Assembly: GCA_026545225.1 (NCBI GenBank)
Contig: CM048847.1
Coordinates: 5,022,001-5,086,000 of the forward strand
DNA: 64,000 nucleotides
Direction: 5' to 3'
DNA from: Cornus controversa
Lineage: Eukaryota; Streptophyta; Magnoliopsida; Cornales; Cornaceae
How positions within the stretch are numbered: position 1 is the first letter of the stretch; the number at the start of each line of letters is the position of its first letter. Shown here piece after piece: positions 33,576-44,859 of the stretch. The notes under the pieces were generated by a model, which saw nothing but the letters and a program-made list of their open reading frames with translations, did no database searches and was not told where the DNA came from. Position numbers and translations under genes: made by a program.

Positions 33576-33681
33576 TGTAACGCCCCGATCCCCGACTCCC
33601 GGGAAACCGGAGGTTAACCCGCCCATTAATCCCAATGGACCCTTTTGACCCTTTATAAAGTATCATGCTCTGATACCATCC
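33576..33681 (-). mobile_element. Remnant U5 end plus leader of an internally deleted family II element
   Basis: Starts TGTAACGCCCCGA, which resembles an LTR U5 terminus, and within about 106 bp reaches an intact PBS next to the LTR at 33682. Read on the minus strand this is 5' LTR, PBS, then almost at once the last bases of a 3' LTR. Nearly the whole interior and most of the 3' LTR have been lost. The left flank in satellite is AGAGT (33571-33575); its partner must lie beyond the window. Confidence 0.6.
33667..33678 (-). other. Primer-binding site for initiator tRNA-Met
   Basis: Minus strand TGGTATCAGAGC, three bases from the LTR end at 33682. Confidence 0.9.
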
Positions 33682-33860
33682 TATCACGCCCCAATTCCCG
33701 AGACCCGAAAACTGAGGTGTGAACCCCGTGAGATCACCCTCACGCTCTAGCCACCACCTGATCATGCAACCTCAATTTCTTATCATGTTCACGAAAATTG
33801 GGCATGACCCATTCTAAATAATCAGCTCCTGGTATGATATACCTGCTTTACAATTTATAT

Positions 33861-33934
33861 GGACACTTCTGGGCACGTGTCCCCCTAGCATTTATATCTA
33901 AACAATAAAAATGGACACTTCTGGGCCCGTGTCC
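33861..33934 (-). repeat. Twin stem-loop in LTR #1
   Basis: Two GGACAC...GTGTCC stems (33861-33882 and 33913-33934). The first has CACGTG, the second CCCGTG. Confidence 0.75.
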
Positions 33935-34806
33935 CCCCAATATTTCTACAACATGCATAAAACAATCATAAATATACATGCCTCAGTCCTTGAATGTCCG
34001 TATTAAATACATACATCACATGAATATAATACAATTGAAGGAACTGAATCTACATACTCGCTTTATACATTTAATCCAAATGTAAAGCGTCTATCTATCC
34101 ACCATCCTGGACATGCACTAGATTCTAAAGGATCTAGATACTACCTCTGCAACCGGTGCTGTCAGTCCCCTAACTAACTCCAAAACCAGCAATACCTGCA
34201 AAACCTGGGAGGGGGTGAGCTCAAAGACCCAACAAGGTATGTAGAACCATACTATCACCGCTGTAGCAGGTCAATCCTCACATATTCCCAAAAAAATATA
34301 CATATGCACTTAAATATCTCACAATATTTAAGACCATGCCCCACCTAGCATGCATGAACCAATGATGTATGTGGCTACTCTCGCACATATGAACATACAA
34401 AATCCACAACACATGATTTTAGAAATCATTTTCAACATGCTTGAAAGCAGTAAACATCCGGCATCAATATGTATATGGAACATATATATATATATCAACC
34501 CATTTACATAAACGATGTAAATCAATCATCACGTCTCCTACTCATCAAGTAGCACATCTCAAATGCAATAAAGATGCATTTAAACCATATAACATGCTCA
34601 AAAGCAATAGATATCGAACACATATCACGTTCTGTCACAAACAACGCATATATAAGGATGCGTTAAACATAAAGCATGCTTCACAATAGAAAATGCAAGC
34701 AGTTCCATCAACTCGTCTCACTCTCTCTCGGGTCCCACCCGACACCCTAACATGATTCTCAACCAACCATGTGACCGAGACACTTCCCACACAATTGCGA
34801 AATCCA

Positions 34807-35215
34807 TCACCGAGTATTCTCTACTCCGAGGTGATTGAACCGCTGCCGAATCTGCCACCGAGTATTCTCTACTCCGAGGTGATCGGACCGCTTCAAAATA
34901 TGTCACCGAGTATTCTCTACTCCGAGGTGATTAGATCATTTTCAAATTCGTCACCGAGTATTCTCTACTCCGAGGTGATCGGACCGCTTCAAAATATGTC
35001 ACCGAGTATTCTCTACTCCGAGGTGATTAGATCATTTTCAAATTCGTCACCGAGTATTCTCTACTACGAGGTGATCGAACCATCACCGAGTATGCTCTAC
35101 TCCGAGGTGATTAGATAAATTTTAGAATTTTGTCACCGAGTATTCTCTACTCCAAGGTGACTCAACCACTCCAACGCCCTCACCGAGTATTGACCTACTC
35201 TAGGCAATTCAACCA
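34807..35215 (-). repeat. 48-bp minisatellite of identical-stem hairpins
   Basis: Nine CACCGAGTATT units start at 34808, 34856, 34904, 34952, 35000, 35048, 35084, 35134 and 35181. The spacing is mostly exactly 48 bp. Each unit holds TCACC...GGTGA with an inner GAGTA...TACTC stem around TTCTC, so every unit can fold into the same two-part hairpin. In the sense direction the unit includes TCGGAGTA, which relates it to the CGGAG loops of the other family II array at the same position in the LTR. A 48-bp period is divisible by three, which explains the long open frame through it; it is not a gene. Confidence 0.88.
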
Positions 35216-36161
35216 CTCTTCCCCATCTCCTCACAACGGGCCCATATATGCATTTCAAACATATAATGATCAAGCATCTAAGAGTCATGCTAAACAATGC
35301 ATAATTAAGTTATGAAAACACTAAGCATGCATTTCACCTCCACAAGGCCACATATAACCACATATATGTCATTTCCCTCCTATACATGCAATATGAATGC
35401 ATATATACACAGCATAATACTTTCATGCTTCAACTCATGCTTATGAATACTAAAAAGAAGTATTTAGCATGCTTTTCGTCACATTCCAACACATATAGCA
35501 CATATGTGTTCAAATACTTGCATAACACCTCACATATGCAAACAATTCCAACTTAGCATATTTTTATCATGCTATAACCAATGCATATATTTTTTATAAA
35601 CAGATAGCATGCATTTCATTCACGTAACCCTACATGTAAACACGTACATGTCAAATCATGCATATAAATCACATATGCACTTACACTAGCATAAATATAG
35701 TCATGCTCTCATTCAATGCATGTATTCATTACAAGTAGCTAACATGCATTCCAATCACAATATATATACACATATATATATTACATCACCCACATATGTA
35801 TCAAGAACATATAAAACACTTAGCACATTTCATGCTTTTCAAATGCTGGCCAAAAGTTATATTCAACTTAGCATGCATTTCTACCACTGCAACCATATAT
35901 ATATAATCACATACACATATATACTTCTTGAACACCATGCATAAGAACCACATATGCATACAAGACAACACAGAGCTAAACAGGTATTATTTAGCATGCT
36001 TTCCATAGACTTTAATCTATACATACATGCATATCACAATGCAATTAGGCGATTAATCTAACATGTTATCGCTTCCCAAACCCGCACATACATATATATA
36101 CACACACGCATATGTATATCCTCTCACATCCCATGTATGTACCACATTCCCTATACACATA

Positions 36162-36166
36162 TATAT
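36162..36166 (+). repeat. Presumed left target duplication of LTR #2 (TATAT)
   Basis: TATAT directly precedes the TGTCACG end of LTR #2 inside LTR #1. The right copy lies outside the window, so this cannot be confirmed here. Confidence 0.4.
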
Positions 36167-36344
36167 TGTCACGCCCCGGTTCCCAAGGCCTGGAAACCGA
36201 GGTGTGAACCCCGTGAGATCACCCTCACGACATAACCTCCACCTGATCATACAATTAAATTTCCTATTATTTTTACAAAAATCAGGCATGACCCATTCTA
36301 AATAATCAGCTCCTGGCATATTACACCTGCTTTACAATTCATAT

Positions 36345-36417
36345 GGACACTTCTGGGCACGTGTCCCCCCAACATTTACATCTAACAATAAATATGGACA
36401 CTTCTGGGCCCGTGTCC
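36345..36417 (-). repeat. Twin stem-loop in LTR #2
   Basis: GGACAC...GTGTCC twice, the second with CCCGTG as in LTR #1. Confidence 0.75.
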
Positions 36418-37184
36418 CCCCCAATATTTCTACAACATGCATAAACAATCATAAATATACATGCCTCAGTCCTTGAATGTCCGTATTAAATACATACATC
36501 ACATGAATAAAATACGACAGAAGGAACTAAATCTACATAATCGCCTCATACATTTAATCCAAATGTAAAGCATCTATCTATCCATTATACAGGACATACA
36601 TTAAATCATAAGGGATTCAATTACCACCTCTGCAACTGGTACTATCAGTCTCTAAACTGACTCCGCACTCAGCAATACCTGCAAAACCTGGGAGGGGGTG
36701 AGCTCAAAGGCCCAACAAGGTATGTAGAACCATACTATCACCGCTGCAGCAGGTCGATCCTCACATATTCTCAAAAATATACATGCACTTAAATATATCA
36801 CAATATTTAAGACCATGCTCTACCTAGCATGAACCAACGATGTATATGGCTACTCTAGCACATATAAACATACAAAATCTACTATACATGATTTTAGAAA
36901 TCATTTTCAACATGCTTGAAAGCAGTACACATTCCGCACCAATATGTATATAGAACATATATATCAACACATTTACATAAACGATGTAAATCAACTACCA
37001 CATCTCCTACTCGTCAAGTAGCACATCACAAATGCAATAAAGATGCATTTAAACAGGAAAACATGCTTAACAGATAAACACATAAGCATAAAGGTATTTT
37101 TCACCTTCCACGGTCATAATCCGATACATAAGACAAGCATCTAAGCTTGCACATACTCTCACTCTCGGTCCTCATCCGATACCC

Positions 37185-37518
37185 CACATGATTGGCCCGC
37201 TCCAAGGATCATGTGACCTAGGACAACTCCGATAACCAACCTATGACCTGGACCACTCCGAAAGGCCATCCTACCCTGGCAATGTATAGGATTGCCATTA
37301 TGTGAGGGGACAGCTCCGAGGCTCACATTCATTGGACATACTCCGAATTCCAGGCTTTAAGCCTTAGCATGGCGGGTCCACTCCGAGGGCCATACTTGTT
37401 GGACATACTCCGATTCCAGGCATAAAGCCTTCGTATGGCGGGTCCACTCCGAGGGCCATACGTAGTGGATGATTATACCACTTCTCGTGACACGGTTGGA
37501 CCACTCCGAAGTCCCGTG
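37185..37518 (-). repeat. Variable-stem hairpin array, second copy
   Basis: Reverse-orientation copy of 28704-29107. The stems CACATGAT/ATCATGTG, ATGTGAG/CTCACAT, CGTATGG/CCATACG and CACGG/CCGTG are all intact. ATGACC/GGCCAT has one mismatch, and AGCATGG/CCATACT keeps the same single wobble pair as in the other copy. Confidence 0.8.
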
Positions 37519-37621
37519 CACCTCTTTTTGCGTTAATTTTCCCGCAACCTCCCATATATGCAATATGGATGCATACGTAACTAAGCATTCTATTTTATGC
37601 TATCCCAATGCACCAGCTAGT

Positions 37622-37626
37622 ATATA
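37622..37626 (+). repeat. Target-site duplication, left copy (ATATA)
   Basis: ATATA before the array and again at 62754-62758. The family II solo LTR gives the empty site (minus-strand reading of 28590-28610: CTAGTATATAAGTACATAG), confirming that exactly these five bases were duplicated. Confidence 0.9.
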
Positions 37627-38340
37627 TGTCACGCCCCGACTTTCGACACCCGGTTAGGAGCGAAGGAAGAGGGGTGTGAACGGGTGAAATCACACATCAA
37701 AGCCTCGGTCACCGGAGATTCCATCACCGTGCCGAGGTCTCAACCCTTAAGTCAATGCGAAAGCGTAAAACATACATACTCTAAATCATCAATTTATATC
37801 TCAACACTCTCATAATCCTTATACAAGTTTTTGCACAATGTATAAACACCAACTCACATTTCTAATGTCCATGGATCCATAAAAAAAAAAAGTTACATCA
37901 ATGTAATTGTAATCTCAGATCAATATAATCCACATGCCACATGCCGGCATGGATAGCCAAATATACAATTCATAACACTATATCTAAAAGAAATTCCAAA
38001 GTAATCTTTCGATCACTCTAGCACTCTAAGTCTCATCCTCCGGTGATGCTTTATCTGAAAAAAATTTGTATATCGGGGGTGAGCATCTCAACGGCTCAGT
38101 AGAAATGATCCACCCATCCCCACTCCAACCCGTAAGCCATGCATGAATGCACATGCTCATGCATTTTTACCCAAACATCCACGTTTTTCAAATCATGCAT
38201 GATGCTTCACATAAAATGCAAATACATATGTCTATATATATATATATATACATATCAAATTGGACAAGTCACAACTTATATATATATACATATATAACTC
38301 ACACCAAATCACGTCAAAGGGGCTTTCTCATCACTCCAAT

Positions 38341-38460
38341 AGTAAGGGTCTCTTCGGCACCCAAACTCTGCTTGTGCTTTATCGGGTTACTAACCCGAAG
38401 GGAGCACCTCCTCTTGGCCAAGTTTTGGGTCTTTCACCCTAGGGGCCTTCCCCTTATCTT
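38341..38460 (-). repeat. Nested hairpin cluster in family III LTR
   Basis: GTGCT...AGCAC encloses CGGGTT-ACT-AACCCG (38374-38407), followed by AGGGG...CCCCT (38431-38444). Repeated at 45574-45697, 52802-52925 and 60031-60154. It is positionally equivalent to 6241-6358 of family I, with a different stem in the middle hairpin. Confidence 0.7.
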
Positions 38461-38999
38461 AATTTCACACTCATGCCCCAAAATCATCATATAGTGCATA
38501 TAATCACTCCAATGCACATAGTCACACAATGCATGCATTTTTCATCAAATCAATGCATTTTCCTTTCAACTCAAGATTGTCACAATGCTATCACACTCAC
38601 ATCATGAAAATCACTATGCTCATGGATTTTGCTAGAAAATCATATTTTTTCATGTTTTCATCAAACAAACACATTTTTCCCAAAAGCATTATAGTCACAT
38701 TTGCACATATATACCATGCATAAGCCCTAACTAACATGTTGGACACTTATACATGCATAAATCACCATGGTATACATATATATATATATACATAGACCTA
38801 GGTTCAAGAAATCAAAAGCTATCTCTTATGATATTTAGAAAGGGACCACAAGATCAAAGTAGAAGTGAGTCTAGCACCCCTACCTCAATTTGGAGTGAGA
38901 ACTCCAAAAATCTCCAATTCCGAGAAATTTGAAAAGATCATTCATTGCTATGCCGAAATTGTTTTACACGTCATTGCGTATCCAAAGTTCATAGGAAGC

Positions 39000-40320
39000 T
39001 TCTAGTCTCAACCCAGTCTAAATCACCAAGTCTACTAGCCGAAGTCCAAATCAAACCCACAATTAAATATCATCACACTTCATTTTAAATGAATCTGGGC
39101 CTATTTTAATTTCTGGCCCAGTCCATTTAATTTTCCAATTCAATCTAACTGCCCAGTCCATGTAACCAGCCCATATACAATTCAAGCCCATATATACATA
39201 TATAATCATTTTGGCTATCAAGCCCCAATTCGTGGCTGTCCAAACAAAGCCCAAATAAATTTCAATCTAACACATAACCCACTTCCATGGCAGCCCACTT
39301 TCAATATATAGGTCCATCCTTGAAGTCAAGTTCAATTTAAAAGTTTAGGCCCACAATCAACCCACAACCCAATCCTGTCAATTGCCTTCATCATCAATAC
39401 CTATACATAATTATATATATATATCACCTTCATTACAAAACCAAAGTTGCCAAATTTGTGAGCTTCACAGACCCGTCACCAAGCACCTTCCATGGCCATG
39501 CAAACCGAACCCACAAGCTCACACCATTGAACAATCAAACCATGGCAGCCCCAAGCTCTCACCATTGAAGCCACCATCCTTGCTGCCAACCAAAACCACC
39601 ACTGCTGCAAGACCCAACCATGCACTACCCACTTCAACTAACCCAAGCCAAAGACCCACTTCAGCCAACTCTTGAACCAACCGAATCGAAGACCCTCATG
39701 GCCCATGTACCAACCATGGTTACCCTCTCCTTCGGCTTCCTCACCATGACGCCCATGCCGAAGCACCAACTCCGGTCACCAAAACTGCCATCTCCATTTC
39801 ATCCTCAAGCGACGACCCGAAACTCGCCATACCATAGCCACCAACCAGCCATGAGAACCCACACAATCCCCAAAACCAGTCACCACCATTCAGTCCACCA
39901 CCAAACCAGTAAGCTACAGCCGAGACCACCAAGACCCAGCCAGCTCCATCAACCCAAGTTCCCTCAACCTCCATTGAAAACCATGGAACCCAAAAACCAC
40001 CTCAACCGAGTTCAACCTTCTCGGTACCACCAGTGACAGCCGAACAAGCTCCTTCTCCGGTAGCCGAACCACCAACGGCCACCTTGCACCACCCAACAAC
40101 CTCCAGTAGACTCATTCTGGCCAACTAATCAACCGAGAACCACCATTGAAGATACCAAAGAGAACTGAGCAGAACCACAACTGAAAACCCATAGCCAACC
40201 AGCCGAGAACCCACCTGCTACGGCCATCCGAAACCCAGCCATCCTCAACCATCGGGCAGCACCACCACCACGACAGCCACTCACCACCACCGAGCTGCCG
40301 AAACTAGCTCCTCAATCTCT
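39000..40320 (-). other. GC-richer block of family III LTR a
   Basis: C-rich on the + strand (CCACCA, GCCGA, AACCCA words). Short overlapping frames on both strands (for example 39620-40036 and 39741-39974) repeat identically in all four LTRs only because the LTRs are identical. I recognise no protein domain. Confidence 0.5.
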
Positions 40321-40560
40321 GTTCTCCTCTTTCTCTCTCTAGAAATCCCTTTTTCTTTTCATTCTCTCGGCTTCTTCTTCCAAGCTCTCTCTCTCTCTCA
40401 GTTTCTTTCTTTCACTAAAACTAGTGAGATTCTCTCACTAAATCAAGTTTCTCACTCTAGAAATCTTCTCTTCATCCTCTCCGTTTCTCTTTCTTCTCTT
40501 TTCTTTTCTTTTCTTTCTCTTTTCTCTTTTCTCTCTCTTCTTTTCATTCTCTCAGCCGAC
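40320..40560 (-). repeat. Pyrimidine tract in family III LTR a
   Basis: CTTTCTCT-type sequence with a small inverted repeat around ACTAGT (40430). Counterparts at about 47550-47790, 54780-55020 and 62010-62250; the last has one C-to-T change. Confidence 0.8.
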
Positions 40561-40678
40561 CCACTCTTCTCCTCTTCTTATCCTAAAGCAAAAAGAAATA
40601 TCTTCCAACTTTTCTTACCTCTCTTGTGAACCACAAGACTTCCCCGAATTACTCTCCTCCACTCATACATACATACGT

Positions 40679-40985
40679 GTATATATATATATATATGTAA
40701 TCCATAAAATCATCTAACCCCCCCCCCCCACATGTGTACACTTATAAGTATATACACCACTACATGTACATACTTCTACATGCATACATTTATTATACAC
40801 AATGCACCCTCATATATTTATAATTAAACATAAATATATCTATTTAATATATATATATATACATCTCCATATATATATATATAAATCCTCCACACACCAT
40901 AATTCCACATATGAAACTCTCTCTCCATCTCTATATATATATATAATTCCATATATATATATATATATATATATTCGCACTTTCG
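40679..40985. repeat. (AT)n and C-run microsatellites in family III U3
   Basis: Several TATATA runs plus a run of 12 C. The C-run is 10, 11 and 11 in LTRs b, c and d. Confidence 0.92.
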
Positions 40986-41062
40986 AAGTCAATTTATTCG
41001 AAAAAAATTAATCCGGTCCAAAAAAAAAATTTGGAACCGGTCAAAATAACCCGGTCCTTACA

Positions 41063-41076
41063 ACCTCCCCACCTTT
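41063..41076 (-). other. Polypurine tract, family III copy 1
   Basis: Minus strand AAAGGTGGGGAGGT abutting LTR a. The same site recurs at 48294-48307 and 55523-55536. Just upstream in sense the frame encodes SNFRDEI, the vestigial pol terminus. Confidence 0.88.
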
Positions 41077-44000
41077 AAGGAATTTCGTCCCTGAAATTAG
41101 AAACATACTCCAAGTATCAAAATGTTCTTACAAAATCTTAAGCGACGTTCCACATTTTCCTTGCATCCAACACACGGCTTCCTCTCTGCAACCAATAAAG
41201 TTTTGGCTGTTACACCATACAACTTCACTCTACATTCCATGAAATATTTAATTACTGATATACCTCAAACGATGTCTGGACATCCTCAAAATATAGCACA
41301 GTCATCATACCATAAATTACCACGACCACGATCATCCCCTAAACCGAGTTCAGGAAGATAAGTTCTAACCAATTCACTTTCACCCAATCCACTTTCCAAT
41401 TAGCAAAAGTATGATTTTGCACTCCTTTCTAATAATTCGTCAACTTGAATCACAACTTCCAATTTCTCACTTTAGGAAACCGAGGTGACTCGGTTTACAC
41501 GTCACTGCTGCACTTCTCAAGAGTCATTCCAAAACTGTACGACCAATAAACTAATCATACCTATGCACTATGCAACACACAGGTGTAAGTTTATCACCAT
41601 TCACCTCACCATTTCATACACAAGTTCAAACTTGATTAAAACTTGATGAAATTTACATATTCATCTTTCACTGATATCACAATCCATACACCTCATAATC
41701 ATCATCCTAGGACACTCATTGTACCAATCCTTCTCAAATACCATAATTCATTTCCGCGATTCTGGAAACATTTGTTTCCTAGAGTCCACAATCTCTATTT
41801 CAAGACATATCCAGTCTATCTCTATCTCAAGTCTCAAGTGATATCCTCATCTAATCACATCAATCACCCACGGTGATACTTCCCTATTATCTGGGATCAT
41901 CAATACTCAAATCTTTTCCATCGTTGTCAAACATGGCTTTCCAATTTGGCATACCATTCCCGGGCTTAGTTCAAAACCCCGTGTATCACTACAATCCAAC
42001 TATATCAATCCAGTGCACATCACAAGCACACTCACCGACAAGGCACATGACAGTGAACTCACCAACACAAACCACACACATAGTGTACATGTCGCAACAA
42101 GTCACGTGGTCCTGTCCAATCCCATAGACTATTATCCAATGGAATCCAATTCCAAATTTAGGGTCTTATCCATCCATTCCTTTCCAGCATCTCTGTGGGC
42201 ACCCCAAGATCCTGACTGTTTTGCCTAGGGTCCCTTAAACATTCCCTTACCTGTCTCCCTAAAATTTCAGAATCTATGCATTACGATTAGTGATATCACA
42301 TCACCCAAACCACCAATCACATATCTACTCATCAATCTCATACGAAATGGAACTAAAACCAACATTCTTCATTTCATACATCGAGGTCACATACAATCCA
42401 TAAGGAGTCATTACACATGAATCTCAAGCTTACAACATGATTCAAACATAATTATAATGTTTTTCAACATAATCCATGTTTCGGTCGACTACTGCAGAAA
42501 CCACTCACCTGAAAATTCAAGAATGCCTCAGAGACTGATTTCTACAAGTCCATATGTCATCCCTATAATCATACACTCACTTGCAATCTTAAACATAATC
42601 AAAGACTACACAAATCCATGGTTTCAAGCCTTGTAGATATGAAATCCACAATTCTCTCAATTATGCCTCAAAAATACATTATCCTTGGATTCAAAACATT
42701 CATAATATTCCCACAAGGTTATACATATAGTCCAAGTATAAGGATGTGGTTCACAATCCAACTTACACGTCTCACACGTGGCCTAAGGCCAACGTTTCAT
42801 AAGGATTATTAACTCAATCCTTAACTAATCCGATCACATTTTCAAAATGTGTGGAATCATTACTCTCTTAATCTCATAGCTGATCCGTGTATCTTTTCAT
42901 TCTCACTAGTACCGCAAGGTACGGTTCACAGGAAAACAAAGTTTGCAGAAAATTATGCTGCTCACATATCACCTATTTTCCTCGGTTAACAACTAATCAA
43001 GACAAACCAATGGTATTCTCACCGTTATTCTCTCATAACATCATAACTAGTTATGTCCCAAAATTGGATCAAATTTTATATAAAAATCAAAACTCCATCC
43101 TTCTGGGTGTCACTACCCATGATAACACATCTAGAGACTAAATTGTCTCTCATGGTGAAAACCTCACCTCAACAAGTGTGTCCATAGACAAGGCTGCGTC
43201 TCAATGACAACAAGCACACCCTCAGGCTCGTCAAATGGGGCCAACTGTCCTTCACTAAAAATCACGATATCCTGGGTTGTGTCCACAGACAAAACTGAAT
43301 CCATTGTGACAACAACCGATCCTCAATTGGTGTGCCAATAGACAAATCTACGTCTGAATGGCAGCACCACAATGATCAATCCAAGGTCTGTAACCTTTCT
43401 ATGAATATCACATGTCCCCTCAAGTACTCTATCACGTACGAGAACTCTCAACCTCAAGAGCAGTTTAAGCTAACCTGCTCTTGTCAGCACAATCTCAATC
43501 ATACACCCACTATCACTCCATAGTACACATTGCATGTCAAGGGCGCACAAATCTCATTTCCATCTACATTCTAGATCTCTAGAATTATCTGTCTAAGGCT
43601 ATAACCTAAATAAGGATCATAACTCCACAGTCCTATACATCATTGCGAATTACATTCGCAACATCCAACACATCCCACTATAGTCAAGCACAATAGTGCA
43701 TTTCAACACTAAGGCCAAACAAGTCATACCTTTACTAAGATTTTCAAATCTTTTCCAAATCAACCATCACACTCAAGCAATTTCCGCTTTTAAAATTATG
43801 AATTATAATCCTTCAAGTGTGTCTTAAGTCACACTCTTACTATCTCGTCACATATCACAACAACGCTATTTTCTCATATTACTACTGAGAATCTTCGCAG
43901 CAAAACTAATCACATCTAGTAACTCAAAGTCGAACACCAATCGACATCCCGCAATCCAAGTCTCGTAAGACCAACCAAATTATTTTTTTTTTTTTTTTTT

Positions 44001-44219
44001 TTTCAAGGTAACTCCAATCCCAATAGATGTATCAATGGACCATGGTGACTCCAAAGATGACATCTCTAGCCCCAAGGCACAAGCACAAGTAAATGCATAT
44101 GAATGAATGAGATGCACGTAACTCTATCAACACCCTAGTCCACGAGCTAGAAACTAGGATAATACATTCGACCTCTCTACTATTGGAAGTCGTCCACACT
44201 TGAAATCATTCCATCACTA

Positions 44220-44856
44220 GTTCTTTATCCATCGTCACCCGGACGAGACAACTCAACACCCACGAGAGTCGGCGGATTGTAAGAGAAGTACTAATCTAAG
44301 AAAAATTGGTTGATCAGTCCATTTTTTCCTAGCTAGCCCAACTCCGACAACATGCCTCTCTCGTCCCTATCTCAGTCTCAATGGTCGGTCCTAGTATAAC
44401 ACTTATCAACCACATAACATAAGCCCCTCAGTATCTGTAAGGATTCAAACACTCACAACCTTCTTTGCATTATCTCCCAATTGCTCACAAACAAGACTTG
44501 ACATCAAGTCAAGAGTTTCAACTCAACCAATTCTGGGAGTATTACCGAATAGAAATCAGTTTCACACACCAACACATTGTTCTTTCATCATGATCACTTA
44601 CACCAAGCTAATCATTTCACTATTGTCCAAAGTTAATCAAACCTATCGTTCAGACGACAACCAGTCACTACATATCACTAAACCAATACGTGACTCTCTG
44701 TCCTTAGGCATTCGAACCTATGACTTTGATACCCTAGGTCTTCAACCTAATGTTCAAATAGCAATCCGAAAATCATCAAGTCGTCCCTATCCAACACGTG
44801 GCTTAACCCTTTCCCGTCGTCCATAGGTATTCAAACCCGGTTAAGCTCTGATACCA
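44220..44856 (-). promoter_or_regulatory. Conserved leader next to the PBS (family III, copy 1)
   Basis: Homologous to 11220-11846 of family I. Includes four tRNA-iMet-like modules: 44624-44653, 44701-44733 (TTAGGCATTCGAACCTA then CTTTGATACC), 44734-44760 and 44818-44856, the last holding the PBS. Repeats at about 51450-52086 and 58679-59315. Candidate packaging and priming signal; the function is inferred. Confidence 0.6.
44845..44856 (-). other. Primer-binding site, family III copy 1
   Basis: Minus strand TGGTATCAGAGC, three bases from LTR b. Confidence 0.92.
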
Positions 44857-44859
44857 TGT

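Larger units (their letters stand above)
33682..36166 (-). mobile_element. Family II LTR #1, U5 part, interrupted by LTR #2
   Basis: Minus-strand family II LTR. The terminal GTGACA has decayed to GTGATA. It aligns with the reverse complement of 27590-30127 but carries a 48-bp minisatellite (34807-35215) in place of the variable hairpin array. It stops at 36166 in the middle of an ATATAT run, at a point equivalent to about 63915 in LTR #2, because LTR #2 is inserted there. The remainder lies beyond the right end of the window. Contains the twin stem-loop at 33861-33934. Confidence 0.88.
36167..37626 (-). mobile_element. Family II LTR #2, first part
   Basis: Minus-strand family II LTR, colinear with the reverse complement of the solo LTR from 30127 back to about 28598. 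It contains the twin stem-loop (36345-36417), the conserved U5 block (36678-36745) and the variable-stem hairpin array (37185-37518). It is inserted in LTR #1 and is itself cut at 37626 by the family III array, resuming at 62754. Confidence 0.92.
37627..41062 (-). mobile_element. Family III LTR a (3436 bp), the 3' LTR
   Basis: Minus strand TGTAAGGACCGGG to GGGGCGTGACA. Sense order as in the other families: GGACCGG repeats next to (AT)n (40679-40985), purine-rich tract (40320-40560 as pyrimidines), GC-richer block (39000-40320), (AT)n tracts, nested hairpins (38341-38460) and a CAG acceptor-like site after a T-run near 38060. Four substitutions at 37682, 37685, 37731 and 37760 set its U5 end apart from LTRs b, c and d. 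Confidence 0.93.
41063..44859 (-). mobile_element. Family III internal region 1 (3797 bp), non-coding
   Basis: PPT at the left end, PBS at the right. No minus-strand frame of 60 codons or more is open in the sense direction; the short + strand frames are antisense noise. It differs from interiors 2 and 3 by C versus T at 42886, A versus C near 43084 and an uninterrupted T-run of 21 (43983-44003). The other two have TTTTA then 15 T. Confidence 0.9.

Noticed and set aside
34807-35215. Regular repeats resembling a CRISPR array
   Set aside because: The repeat part is about 26 bp with 22-bp spacers, but the spacers alternate between a few near-identical types and the array sits in a plant LTR. 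It is a 48-bp minisatellite.
39382-40036. Proline-, threonine- and histidine-rich frames conserved in four copies
   Set aside because: The four copies are the four LTRs of a nearly unmutated array, so identity says nothing about coding. The frames are also antisense to the element.
43983-44003. T-run as a poly(A) tail of a LINE or processed pseudogene
   Set aside because: It is inside a family III interior at the same place in all three units, with no flanking target duplication and no upstream coding sequence.
41063-44859. Search for gag, protease, reverse transcriptase or integrase motifs in the family III interiors
   Set aside because: No minus-strand frame long enough exists, and no zinc-knuckle, D(S/T)G, YxDD or integrase pattern is visible. 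The interior is treated as non-coding.
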